Positions 33,601-48,600 of a stretch of DNA of 60,000 bases are shown here, one piece after another. The notes under the pieces were generated by a model that was given only the letters and a program-made list of their open reading frames with translations, ran no database searches and was not told the DNA's origin. The DNA comes from Nematostella vectensis. Lineage: Eukaryota > Cnidaria > Anthozoa > Actiniaria > Edwardsiidae. How positions within the stretch are numbered: position 1 is the stretch's first letter; the number at the start of each line of letters is the position of its first letter. The stretch spans positions 14,878,494 to 14,938,493 of the forward strand of contig NC_064040.1 of assembly GCF_932526225.1 (NCBI RefSeq), in the 5' to 3' direction. A program made the translations under genes and the position numbers.

Positions 33601-36600
33601 TTTCTTCCACCAGCTTCACATGCTTCAAACACAACAGCAATTTAGTTCCTATTTGAGATCCATTGTTAAGAGCACAGTCTTGACGGTAGTTTCTTGGTAT
33701 TACTGAGCACCAGCACCAAAAACGCAATGGAACAAAAGCCAAAAACAAAGATCTTAGAACGAGACAATGGAATAGAGTACAAAGGCCTTGAGCACCAAAA
33801 ACATAGCTCTCCGTAACACCAAGAAATACCCGTCTTGACAGTCGTAGTGAAAGTTTAGATATCTCGTTCTTATGACTGCCCGATGGAATCTTGTTGTCAT
33901 GCAAAGTTTAACTCAATAATTAAAGGCTAATAATGCGGCGCTACCTACTGAGTCACACAAGAATCTGTTCCCATCCAGGCTAATAAAAACAAGTAATCGT
34001 GATATTCCCAATTAAATATGATCAACAAAGCATCAGACTATATTTGTGGATGGTTATTTTTGAAGTTTCTTGCACATAAACCATTGTCTATTTAAAGGTG
34101 AGCAATAACAAAAGGAGAGGTTGATCGGTTAAGCCCATCAATCAAACGCTTTGATGAAACACCCTCGAGGCACCTCGAATGTTATCTACATCTATGTGGA
34201 GCTCGAGTCTATGGCTGTACTAACAATGTTGCAAAACGAATATGCCCTCCAGCCTCTTATTGATGGGATTGGAGGTAATTAGCTTGAAGCATAATTTGCA
34301 AAATCCCTAGAATGGTTTTCAGCAAATAATTTATGCTTTTTCAGCCGTTTTGGTATTTAGCTGCGCAAAACCATCATATGGATCATTAAAGAAGTCAAAG
34401 TTCAACAACTTCTTAAGAAACTGTCGAGTATTCAAATTAAAGTTATGACAGATCTTTTGTATGTTTTTTAAAATCTATATCATGATACTCTTGATTGTGT
34501 AGCTGGTTGTGTAAGGTTAGCTAAATACTTTACTTTACAATTACATACTTTGCAATCAATATAGCATATTCAAAGTAGTAAAATAGATAGAATATTTGTT
34601 GGTTCTTTCCCTTTTATGCAAGATATAGTGAAGGCATAGAAATCAAATGCCAGAAAAGAAGAACTTATATCGATAAAGCTCGGACTTGCCTATTCAACAG
34701 CTCCCAATCATTCAATTGCCGTGGTCTACAAAATACGAGCGACATCCATTGTATTTAGATTTTTTTGAGGGTTTGAAGGTACTAACAGTGCAATATATCA
34801 CACTTTGAAAGATGTCTAGAACATCACACGACAAAGAATGTTTGCGTTTTCAACCTTTGGTATCTAGGTAAAAACTATTAGCGTTCATAAAAAGAGTCAA
34901 AGTTCAACAACTTATTGAGATAGTGACATTTCAAAATATTTAGACTTAAAACAAGTTTGCATTAGTATATCCAGGTTAAAATCCGATGAGTATGACCGAT
35001 CTATTGTACGTTTATCATTATAGAAGACGATTTCAATATCATGATAGTCTTGACAAGCCTTATTTTTCTGTTATTCCCAGCTATTCTAAGATATGTCAGG
35101 TGTGGAATTTAAGTTTAGACAGGCCAATATCTCAAAAACGCGCCTTTCAAATCAAACAGCACTCATTCCATATTTGCATGCGTCCGTGAAGTTTCTTTTA
35201 TATTTTCTAAAGTTTAAAAAAAAATTAGATCTTACGTCGAGAAAACACCCCAACAGTAGGCAGAACACTTGGGTGTGACTACTCCGATACTTTAAGTCTG
35301 AATCTGGACGGTAGGGAATATTAGGGGGTTGGCCCAATAAAAAAACATTGGTATCGAACTCTTGGCAATGCGTGAATACTCAGGATCTTACAAACTTCCT
35401 CGAGGCACCTTGAGTAATACACCTAATGCTTGATGTGATGATTGCCGCGTGATGTTACAAAACAGGGATATTTATATCTACTTCTATGTAGTACTAAAGT
35501 ATATGACCGTACTAACAATTTTGCAAAACGAATGAGCTATTTGATATTTCACGTGAATACTCAGGATCTTACAAACTTCCTCGAGGCACCTTGAGTAATA
35601 CACCTAATGCATGATGTTTGCCGCGTGATGTTACAAGTATATGACTGTACTAACAATTTTGCAAAACGAATGAGCTATTTGATATTTCATTTAGAGTGCG
35701 CTACTCAAAGGAAAAATGTTCATTTAGCCTCCCCTCCCCTCGTTTCTTCCACCAGCTTCACATGCTTCAAACACAACAGCAATTTAGTTCCTATTTGAGA
35801 TCCATTGTTAAGAGCACAGTCTTGACGGTAGTTTCTTGGTATTACTGAGCACCAGCACCAAAAACGCAATGGAACAAAAGCCAAAAACAAAGATCTTAGA
35901 ACGAGACAATGGAATAGAGTACAAAGGCCTTGAGCACCAAAAACATAGCTCTCCGTAACACCAAGAAATACCCGTCGTGACAGTCGTAGTGAAAGTTTAG
36001 ATATCTCGTTCTTATGACTGCCCGATGGAATCTTGTTGTCATGCAAAGTTTAACTCAATAATTAAAGGCTAATAATGCGGCGCTACCTACTGAGTCACAC
36101 AAGAATCTGTTCCCATCCAGGCTAATAAAAACAAGTAATCGTGATATTCCCAATTAAATATGATCAACAAAGCATCAGACTATATTTGTGGATGGTTATT
36201 TTTGAAGTTTCTTGCACATAAACCATTGTCTATTTAAAGGTGAGCAATAACAAAAGGAGAGGTTGATCGGTTAAGCCCATCAATCAAACGCTTTGATGAA
36301 ACACCCTCGAGGCACCTCGAATGTTATCTACATCTATGTGGAGCTCGAGTCTATGGCTGTACTAACAATGTTGCAAAACGAATATGCCCTCCAGCCTCTT
36401 ATTGATGGGATTGGAGGTAATTAGCTTGAAGCATAATTTGCAAAATCCCTAGAATGGTTTTCAGCAAATAATTTATGCTTTTTCAGCCGTTTTGGTATTT
36501 AGCTGCGCAAAACCATCATATGGATCATTAAAGAAGTCAAAGTTCAACAACTTCTTAAGAAACTGTCGAGTATTCAAATTAAAGTTATGACAGATCTTTT

Positions 36601-39600
36601 GTATGTTTTTTAAAATCTATATCATGATACTCTTGATTGTGTAGCTGGTTGTGTAAGGTTAGCTAAATACTTTACTTTACAATTACATACTTTGCAATCA
36701 ATATAGCATATTCAAAGTAGTAAAATAGATAGAATATTTGTTGGTTCTTTCCCTTTTATGCAAGATATAGTGAAGGCATAGAAATCAAATGCCAGAAAAG
36801 CAGAACTTATATCGATAAAGCTCGGACTTGCCTATTCAACAGCTCCCAATCATTCAATTGCCGTGGTCTACAAAATACGAGCGACATCCATTGTATTTAG
36901 ATTTTTTTGAGGGTTTGAAGGTACTAACAGTGCAATATATCACACTTTGAAAGATGTCTAGAACATCACACGACAAAGAATGTTTGCGTTTTCAACCTTT
37001 GGTATCTAGGTAAAAACTATTAGCGTTCATAAAAAGAGTCAAAGTTCAACAACTTATTGAGATAGTGACATTTCAAAATATTTAGACTTAAAACAAGTTT
37101 GCATTAGTATATCCAGGTTAAAATCCGATGAGTATGACCGATCTATTGTACGTTTATCATTATAGAAGACGATTTCAATATCATGATAGTCTTGACAAGC
37201 CTTATTTTTCTGTTATTCCCAGCTATTCTAAGATATGTCAGGTGTGGAATTTAAGTTTAGACAGGCCAATATCTCAAAAACGCGCCTTTCAAATCAAACA
37301 GCACTCATTCCATATTTGCATGCGTCCGTGAAGTTTCTTTTATATTTTCTAAAGTTTAAAAAAAAAATTAGATCTTACGTCGAGAAAACACCCCAACAGT
37401 AGGCAGAACACTTGGGTGTGACTACTCCGATACTTTAAGTCTGAATCTGGACGGTAGGGAATATTAGGGGGTTGGCCCAATAAAAAAACATTGGTATCGA
37501 ACTCTTGGCAATGCGTGAATACTCAGGATCTTACAAACTTCCTCGAGGCACCTTGAGTAATACACCTAATGCTTGATGTGATGATTGCCGCGTGATGTTA
37601 CAAAACAGGGATATTTATATCTACTTCTATGTAGTACTAAAGTATATGACCGTACTAACAATTTTGCAAAACGAATGAGCTATTTGATATTTCACGTGAA
37701 TACTCAGGATCTTACAAACTTCCTCGAGGCACCTTGAGTAATACACCTAATGCATGATGTTTGCCGCGTGATGTTACAAGTATATGACTGTACTAACAAT
37801 TTTGCAAAACGAATGAGCTATTTGATATTTCATTTAGAGTGCGCTACTCAAAGGAAAAATGTTCATTTAGCCTCCCCTCCCCTCGTTTCTTCCACCAGCT
37901 TCACATGCTTCAAACACAACAGCAATTTAGTTCCTATTTGAGATCCATTGTTAAGAGCACAGTCTTGACGGTAGTTTCTTGGTATTACTGAGCACCAGCA
38001 CCAAAAACGCAATGGAACAAAAGCCAAAAACAAAGATCTTAGAACGAGACAATGGAATAGAGTACAAAGGCCTTGAGCACCAAAAACATAGCTCTCCGTA
38101 ACACCAAGAAATACCCGTCTTGACAGTCGTAGTGAAAGTTTAGATATCTCGTTCTTATGACTGCCCGATGGAATCTTGTTGTCATGCAAAGTTGAACTCA
38201 ATAATTAAAGGCTAATAATGCGGCGCTACCTACTGAGTCACACAAGAATCTGTTCCCATCCAGGCTAATAAAAACAAGTAATCGTGATATTCCCAATTAA
38301 ATATGATCAACAAAGCATCAGACTATATTTGTGGATGGTTATTTTTGAAGTTTCTTGCACATAAACCATTGTCTATTTAAAGGTGAGCAATAACAAAAGG
38401 AGAGGTTGATCGGTTAAGCCCATCAATCAAACGCTTTGATGAAACACCCTCGAGGCACCTCGAATGTTATCTACATCTATGTGGAGCTCGAGTCTATGGC
38501 TGTACTAACAATGTTGCAAAACGAATATGCCCTCCAGCCTCTTATTGATGGGATTGGAGGTAATTAGCTTGAAGCATAATTTGCAAAATCCCTAGAATGG
38601 TTTTCAGCAAATAATTTATGCTTTTTCAGCCGTTTTGGTATTTAGCTGCGCAAAACCATCATATGGATCATTAAAGAAGTCAAAGTTCAACAACTTCTTA
38701 AGAAACTGTCGAGTATTCAAATTAAAGTTATGACAGATCTTTTGTATGTTTTTTAAAATCTATATCATGATACTCTTGATTGTGTAGCTGGTTGTGTAAG
38801 GTTAGCTAAATACTTTACTTTACAATTACATACTTTGCAATCAATATAGCATATTCAAAGTAGTAAAATAGATAGAATATTTGTTGGTTCTTTCCCTTTT
38901 ATGCAAGATATAGTGAAGGCATAGAAATCAAATGCCAGAAAAGAAGAACTTATATCGATAAAGCTCGGACTTGCCTATTCAACAGCTCCCAATCATTCAA
39001 TTGCCGTGGTCTACAAAATACGAGCGACATCCATTGTATTTAGATTTTTTTGAGGGTTTGAAGGTACTAACAGTGCAATATATCACACTTTGAAAGATGT
39101 CTAGAACATCACACGACAAAGAATGTTTGCGTTTTCAACCTTTGGTATCTAGGTAAAAACTATTAGCGTTCATAAAAAGAGTCAAAGTTCAACAACTTAT
39201 TGAGATAGTGACATTTCAAAATATTTAGACTTAAAACAAGTTTGCATTAGTATATCCAGGTTAAAATCCGATGAGTATGACCGATCTATTGTACGTTTAT
39301 CATTATAGAAGACGATTTCAATATCATGATAGTCTTGACAAGCCTTATTTTTCTGTTATTCCCAGCTATTCTAAGATATGTCAGGTGTGGAATTTAAGTT
39401 TAGACAGGCCAATATCTCAAAAACGCGCCTTTCAAATCAAACAGCACTCATTCCATATTTGCATGCGTCCGTGAAGTTTCTTTTATATTTTCTAAAGTTT
39501 AAAAAAAAAATTAGATCTTACGTCGAGAAAACACCCCAACAGTAGGCAGAACACTTGGGTGTGACTACTCCGATACTTTAAGTCTGAATCTGGACGGTAG

Positions 39601-42600
39601 GGAATATTAGGGGGTTGGCCCAATAAAAAAACATTGGTATCGAACTCTTGGCAATGCGTGAATACTCAGGATCTTACAAACTTCCTCGAGGCACCTTGAG
39701 TAATACACCTAATGCTTGATGTGATGATTGCCGCGTGATGTTACAAAACAGGGATATTTATATCTACTTCTATGTAGTACTAAAGTATATGACCGTACTA
39801 ACAATTTTGCAAAACGAATGAGCTATTTGATATTTCACGTGAATACTCAGGATCTTACAAACTTCCTCGAGGCACCTTGAGTAATACACCTAATGCATGA
39901 TGTTTGCCGCGTGATGTTACAAGTATATGACTGTACTAACAATTTTGCAAAACGAATGAGCTATTTGATATTTCATTTAGAGTGCGCTACTCAAAGGAAA
40001 AATGTTCATTTAGCCTCCCCTCCCCTCGTTTCTTCCACCAGCTTCACATGCTTCAAACACAACAGCAATTTAGTTCCTATTTGAGATCCATTGTTAAGAG
40101 CACAGTCTTGACGGTAGTTTCTTGGTATTACTGAGCACCAGCACCAAAAACGCAATGGAACAAAAGCCAAAAACAAAGATCTTAGAACGAGACAATGGAA
40201 TAGAGTACAAAGGCCTTGAGCACCAAAAACATAGCTCTCCGTAACACCAAGAAATACCCGTCTTGACAGTCGTAGTGAAAGTTTAGATATCTCGTTCTTA
40301 TGACTGCCCGATGGAATCTTGTTGTCATGCAAAGTTGAACTCAATAATTAAAGGCTAATAATGCGGCGCTACCTACTGAGTCACACAAGAATCTGTTCCC
40401 ATCCAGGCTAATAAAAACAAGTAATCGTGATATTCCCAATTAAATATGATCAACAAAGCATCAGACTATATTTGTGGATGGTTATTTTTGAAGTTTCTTG
40501 CACATAAACCATTGTCTATTTAAAGGTGAGCAATAACAAAAGGAGAGGTTGATCGGTTAAGCCCATCAATCAAACGCTTTGATGAAACACCCTCGAGGCA
40601 CCTCGAATGTTATCTACATCTATGTGGAGCTCGAGTCTATGGCTGTACTAACAATGTTGCAAAACGAATATGCCCTCCAGCCTCTTATTGATGGGATTGG
40701 AGGTAATTAGCTTGAAGCATAATTTGCAAAATCCCTAGAATGGTTTTCAGCAAATAATTTATGCTTTTTCAGCCGTTTTGGTATTTAGCTGCGCAAAACC
40801 ATCATATGGATCATTAAAGAAGTCAAAGTTCAACAACTTCTTAAGAAACTGTCGAGTATTCAAATTAAAGTTATGACAGATCTTTTGTATGTTTTTTAAA
40901 ATCTATATCATGATACTCTTGATTGTGTAGCTGGTTGTGTAAGGTTAGCTAAATACTTTACTTTACAATTACATACTTTGCAATCAATATAGCATATTCA
41001 AAGTAGTAAAATAGATAGAATATTTGTTGGTTCTTTCCCTTTTATGCAAGATATAGTGAAGGCATAGAAATCAAATGCCAGAAAAGAAGAACTTATATCG
41101 ATAAAGCTCGGACTTGCCTATTCAACAGCTCCCAATCATTCAATTGCCGTGGTCTACAAAATACGAGCGACATCCATTGTATTTAGATTTTTTTGAGGGT
41201 TTGAAGGTACTAACAGTGCAATATATCACACTTTGAAAGATGTCTAGAACATCACACGACAAAGAATGTTTGCGTTTTCAACCTTTGGTATCTAGGTAAA
41301 AACTATTAGCGTTCATAAAAAGAGTCAAAGTTCAACAACTTATTGAGATAGTGACATTTCAAAATATTTAGACTTAAAACAAGTTTGCATTAGTATATCC
41401 AGGTTAAAATCCGATGAGTATGACCGATCTATTGTACGTTTATCATTATAGAAGACGATTTCAATATCATGATAGTCTTGACAAGCCTTATTTTTCTGTT
41501 ATTCCCAGCTATTCTAAGATATGTCAGGTGTGGAATTTAAGTTTAGACAGGCCAATATCTCAAAAACGCGCCTTTCAAATCAAACAGCACTCATTCCATA
41601 TTTGCATGCGTCCGTGAAGTTTCTTTTATATTTTCTAAAGTTTAAAAAAAAATTAGATCTTACGTCGAGAAAACACCCCAACAGTAGGCAGAACACTTGG
41701 GTGTGACTACTCCGATACTTTAAGTCTGAATCTGGACGGTAGGGAATATTAGGGGGTTGGCCCAATAAAAAAACATTGGTATCGAACTCTTGGCAATGCG
41801 TGAATACTCAGGATCTTACAAACTTCCTCGAGGCACCTTGAGTAATACACCTAATGCTTGATGTGATGATTGCCGCGTGATGTTACAAAACAGGGATATT
41901 TATATCTACTTCTATGTAGTACTAAAGTATATGACCGTACTAACAATTTTGCAAAACGAATGAGCTATTTGATATTTCACGTGAATACTCAGGATCTTAC
42001 AAACTTCCTCGAGGCACCTTGAGTAATACACCTAATGCATGATGTTTGCCGCGTGATGTTACAAGTATATGACTGTACTAACAATTTTGCAAAACGAATG
42101 AGCTATTTGATATTTCATTTAGAGTGCGCTACTCAAAGGAAAAATGTTCATTTAGCCTCCCCTCCCCTCGTTTCTTCCACCAGCTTCACATGCTTCAAAC
42201 ACAACAGCAATTTAGTTCCTATTTGAGATCCATTGTTAAGAGCACAGTCTTGACGGTAGTTTCTTGGTATTACTGAGCACCAGCACCAAAAACGCAATGG
42301 AACAAAAGCCAAAAACAAAGATCTTAGAACGAGACAATGGAATAGAGTACAAAGGCCTTGAGCACCAAAAACATAGCTCTCCGTAACACCAAGAAATACC
42401 CGTCGTGACAGTCGTAGTGAAAGTTTAGATATCTCGTTCTTATGACTGCCCGATGGAATCTTGTTGTCATGCAAAGTTGAACTCAATAATTAAAGGCTAA
42501 TAATGCGGCGCTACCTACTGAGTCACACAAGAATCTGTTCCCATCCAGGCTAATAAAAACAAGTAATCGTGATATTCCCAATTAAATATGATCAACAAAG

Positions 42601-45600
42601 CATCAGACTATATTTGTGGATGGTTATTTTTGAAGTTTCTTGCACATAAACCATTGTCTATTTAAAGGTGAGCAATAACAAAAGGAGAGGTTGATCGGTT
42701 AAGCCCATCAATCAAACGCTTTGATGAAACACCCTCGAGGCACCTCGAATGTTATCTACATCTATGTGGAGCTCGAGTCTATGGCTGTACTAACAATGTT
42801 GCAAAACGAATATGCCCTCCAGCCTCTTATTGATGGGATTGGAGGTAATTAGCTTGAAGCATAATTTGCAAAATCCCTAGAATGGTTTTCAGCAAATAAT
42901 TTATGCTTTTTCAGCCGTTTTGGTATTTAGCTGCGCAAAACCATCATATGGATCATTAAAGAAGTCAAAGTTCAACAACTTCTTAAGAAACTGTCGAGTA
43001 TTCAAATTAAAGTTATGACAGATCTTTTGTATGTTTTTTAAAATCTATATCATGATACTCTTGATTGTGTAGCTGGTTGTGTAAGGTTAGCTAAATACTT
43101 TACTTTACAATTACATACTTTGCAATCAATATAGCATATTCAAAGTAGTAAAATAGATAGAATATTTGTTGGTTCTTTCCCTTTTATGCAAGATATAGTG
43201 AAGGCATAGAAATCAAATGCCAGAAAAGAAGAACTTATATCGATAAAGCTCGGACTTGCCTATTCAACAGCTCCCAATCATTCAATTGCCGTGGTCTACA
43301 AAATACGAGCGACATCCATTGTATTTAGATTTTTTTGAGGGTTTGAAGGTACTAACAGTGCAATATATCACACTTTGAAAGATGTCTAGAACATCACACG
43401 ACAAAGAATGTTTGCGTTTTCAACCTTTGGTATCTAGGTAAAAACTATTAGCGTTCATAAAAAGAGTCAAAGTTCAACAACTTATTGAGATAGTGACATT
43501 TCAAAATATTTAGACTTAAAACAAGTTTGCATTAGTATATCCAGGTTAAAATCCGATGAGTATGACCGATCTATTGTACGTTTATCATTATAGAAGACGA
43601 TTTCAATATCATGATAGTCTTGACAAGCCTTATTTTTCTGTTATTCCCAGCTATTCTAAGATATGTCAGGTGTGGAATTTAAGTTTAGACAGGCCAATAT
43701 CTCAAAAACGCGCCTTTCAAATCAAACAGCACTCATTCCATATTTGCATGCGTCCGTGAAGTTTCTTTTATATTTTCTAAAGTTTAAAAAAAAAATTAGA
43801 TCTTACGTCGAGAAAACACCCCAACAGTAGGCAGAACACTTGGGTGTGACTACTCCGATACTTTAAGTCTGAATCTGGACGGTAGGGAATATTAGGGGGT
43901 TGGCCCAATAAAAAAACATTGGTATCGAACTCTTGGCAATGCGTGAATACTCAGGATCTTACAAACTTCCTCGAGGCACCTTGAGTAATACACCTAATGC
44001 TTGATGTGATGATTGCCGCGTGATGTTACAAAACAGGGATATTTATATCTACTTCTATGTAGTACTAAAGTATATGACCGTACTAACAATTTTGCAAAAC
44101 GAATGAGCTATTTGATATTTCACGTGAATACTCAGGATCTTACAAACTTCCTCGAGGCACCTTGAGTAATACACCTAATGCATGATGTTTGCCGCGTGAT
44201 GTTACAAGTATATGACTGTACTAACAATTTTGCAAAACGAATGAGCTATTTGATATTTCATTTAGAGTGCGCTACTCAAAGGAAAAATGTTCATTTAGCC
44301 TCCCCTCCCCTCGTTTCTTCCACCAGCTTCACATGCTTCAAACACAACAGCAATTTAGTTCCTATTTGAGATCCATTGTTAAGAGCACAGTCTTGACGGT
44401 AGTTTCTTGGTATTACTGAGCACCAGCACCAAAAACGCAATGGAACAAAAGCCAAAAACAAAGATCTTAGAACGAGACAATGGAATAGAGTACAAAGGCC
44501 TTGAGCACCAAAAACATAGCTCTCCGTAACACCAAGAAATACCCGTCTTGACAGTCGTAGTGAAAGTTTAGATATCTCGTTCTTATGACTGCCCGATGGA
44601 ATCTTGTTGTCATGCAAAGTTGAACTCAATAATTAAAGGCTAATAATGCGGCGCTACCTACTGAGTCACACAAGAATCTGTTCCCATCCAGGCTAATAAA
44701 AACAAGTAATCGTGATATTCCCAATTAAATATGATCAACAAAGCATCAGACTATATTTGTGGATGGTTATTTTTGAAGTTTCTTGCACATAAACCATTGT
44801 CTATTTAAAGGTGAGCAATAACAAAAGGAGAGGTTGATCGGTTAAGCCCATCAATCAAACGCTTTGATGAAACACCCTCGAGGCACCTCGAATGTTATCT
44901 ACATCTATGTGGAGCTCGAGTCTATGGCTGTACTAACAATGTTGCAAAACGAATATGCCCTCCAGCCTCTTATTGATGGGATTGGAGGTAATTAGCTTGA
45001 AGCATAATTTGCAAAATCCCTAGAATGGTTTTCAGCAAATAATTTATGCTTTTTCAGCCGTTTTGGTATTTAGCTGCGCAAAACCATCATATGGATCATT
45101 AAAGAAGTCAAAGTTCAACAACTTCTTAAGAAACTGTCGAGTATTCAAATTAAAGTTATGACAGATCTTTTGTATGTTTTTTAAAATCTATATCATGATA
45201 CTCTTGATTGTGTAGCTGGTTGTGTAAGGTTAGCTAAATACTTTACTTTACAATTACATACTTTGCAATCAATATAGCATATTCAAAGTAGTAAAATAGA
45301 TAGAATATTTGTTGGTTCTTTCCCTTTTATGCAAGATATAGTGAAGGCATAGAAATCAAATGCCAGAAAAGAAGAACTTATATCGATAAAGCTCGGACTT
45401 GCCTATTCAACAGCTCCCAATCATTCAATTGCCGTGGTCTACAAAATACGAGCGACATCCATTGTATTTAGATTTTTTTGAGGGTTTGAAGGTACTAACA
45501 GTGCAATATATCACACTTTGAAAGATGTCTAGAACATCACACGACAAAGAATGTTTGCGTTTTCAACCTTTGGTATCTAGGTAAAAACTATTAGCGTTCA

Positions 45601-48600
45601 TAAAAAGAGTCAAAGTTCAACAACTTATTGAGATAGTGACATTTCAAAATATTTAGACTTAAAACAAGTTTGCATTAGTATATCCAGGTTAAAATCCGAT
45701 GAGTATGACCGATCTATTGTACGTTTATCATTATAGAAGACGATTTCAATATCATGATAGTCTTGACAAGCCTTATTTTTCTGTTATTCCCAGCTATTCT
45801 AAGATATGTCAGGTGTGGAATTTAAGTTTAGACAGGCCAATATCTCAAAAACGCGCCTTTCAAATCAAACAGCACTCATTCCATATTTGCATGCGTCCGT
45901 GAAGTTTCTTTTATATTTTCTAAAGTTTAAAAAAAAAATTAGATCTTACGTCGAGAAAACACCCCAACAGTAGGCAGAACACTTGGGTGTGACTACTCCG
46001 ATACTTTAAGTCTGAATCTGGACGGTAGGGAATATTAGGGGGTTGGCCCAATAAAAAAACATTGGTATCGAACTCTTGGCAATGCGTGAATACTCAGGAT
46101 CTTACAAACTTCCTCGAGGCACCTTGAGTAATACACCTAATGCTTGATGTGATGATTGCCGCGTGATGTTACAAAACAGGGATATTTATATCTACTTCTA
46201 TGTAGTACTAAAGTATATGACCGTACTAACAATTTTGCAAAACGAATGAGCTATTTGATATTTCACGTGAATACTCAGGATCTTACAAACTTCCTCGAGG
46301 CACCTTGAGTAATACACCTAATGCATGATGTTTGCCGCGTGATGTTACAAGTATATGACTGTACTAACAATTTTGCAAAACGAATGAGCTATTTGATATT
46401 TCATTTAGAGTGCGCTACTCAAAGGAAAAATGTTCATTTAGCCTCCCCTCCCCTCGTTTCTTCCACCAGCTTCACATGCTTCAAACACAACAGCAATTTA
46501 GTTCCTATTTGAGATCCATTGTTAAGAGCACAGTCTTGACGGTAGTTTCTTGGTATTACTGAGCACCAGCACCAAAAACGCAATGGAACAAAAGCCAAAA
46601 ACAAAGATCTTAGAACGAGACAATGGAATAGAGTACAAAGGCCTTGAGCACCAAAAACATAGCTCTCCGTAACACCAAGAAATACCCGTCTTGACAGTCG
46701 TAGTGAAAGTTTAGATATCTCGTTCTTATGACTGCCCGATGGAATCTTGTTGTCATGCAAAGTTGAACTCAATAATTAAAGGCTAATAATGCGGCGCTAC
46801 CTACTGAGTCACACAAGAATCTGTTCCCATCCAGGCTAATAAAAACAAGTAATCGTGATATTCCCAATTAAATATGATCAACAAAGCATCAGACTATATT
46901 TGTGGATGGTTATTTTTGAAGTTTCTTGCACATAAACCATTGTCTATTTAAAGGTGAGCAATAACAAAAGGAGAGGTTGATCGGTTAAGCCCATCAATCA
47001 AACGCTTTGATGAAACACCCTCGAGGCACCTCGAATGTTATCTACATCTATGTGGAGCTCGAGTCTATGGCTGTACTAACAATGTTGCAAAACGAATATG
47101 CCCTCCAGCCTCTTATTGATGGGATTGGAGGTAATTAGCTTGAAGCATAATTTGCAAAATCCCTAGAATGGTTTTCAGCAAATAATTTATGCTTTTTCAG
47201 CCGTTTTGGTATTTAGCTGCGCAAAACCATCATATGGATCATTAAAGAAGTCAAAGTTCAACAACTTCTTAAGAAACTGTCGAGTATTCAAATTAAAGTT
47301 ATGACAGATCTTTTGTATGTTTTTTAAAATCTATATCATGATACTCTTGATTGTGTAGCTGGTTGTGTAAGGTTAGCTAAATACTTTACTTTACAATTAC
47401 ATACTTTGCAATCAATATAGCATATTCAAAGTAGTAAAATAGATAGAATATTTGTTGGTTCTTTCCCTTTTATGCAAGATATAGTGAAGGCATAGAAATC
47501 AAATGCCAGAAAAGAAGAACTTATATCGATAAAGCTCGGACTTGCCTATTCAACAGCTCCCAATCATTCAATTGCCGTGGTCTACAAAATACGAGCGACA
47601 TCCATTGTATTTAGATTTTTTTGAGGGTTTGAAGGTACTAACAGTGCAATATATCACACTTTGAAAGATGTCTAGAACATCACACGACAAAGAATGTTTG
47701 CGTTTTCAACCTTTGGTATCTAGGTAAAAACTATTAGCGTTCATAAAAAGAGTCAAAGTTCAACAACTTATTGAGATAGTGACATTTCAAAATATTTAGA
47801 CTTAAAACAAGTTTGCATTAGTATATCCAGGTTAAAATCCGATGAGTATGACCGATCTATTGTACGTTTATCATTATAGAAGACGATTTCAATATCATGA
47901 TAGTCTTGACAAGCCTTATTTTTCTGTTATTCCCAGCTATTCTAAGATATGTCAGGTGTGGAATTTAAGTTTAGACAGGCCAATATCTCAAAAACGCGCC
48001 TTTCAAATCAAACAGCACTCATTCCATATTTGCATGCGTCCGTGAAGTTTCTTTTATATTTTCTAAAGTTTAAAAAAAAATTAGATCTTACGTCGAGAAA
48101 ACACCCCAACAGTAGGCAGAACACTTGGGTGTGACTACTCCGATACTTTAAGTCTGAATCTGGACGGTAGGGAATATTAGGGGGTTGGCCCAATAAAAAA
48201 ACATTGGTATCGAACTCTTGGCAATGCGTGAATACTCAGGATCTTACAAACTTCCTCGAGGCACCTTGAGTAATACACCTAATGCTTGATGTGATGATTG
48301 CCGCGTGATGTTACAAAACAGGGATATTTATATCTACTTCTATGTAGTACTAAAGTATATGACCGTACTAACAATTTTGCAAAACGAATGAGCTATTTGA
48401 TATTTCACGTGAATACTCAGGATCTTACAAACTTCCTCGAGGCACCTTGAGTAATACACCTAATGCATGATGTTTGCCGCGTGATGTTACAAGTATATGA
48501 CTGTACTAACAATTTTGCAAAACGAATGAGCTATTTGATATTTCATTTAGAGTGCGCTACTCAAAGGAAAAATGTTCATTTAGCCTCCCCTCCCCTCGTT

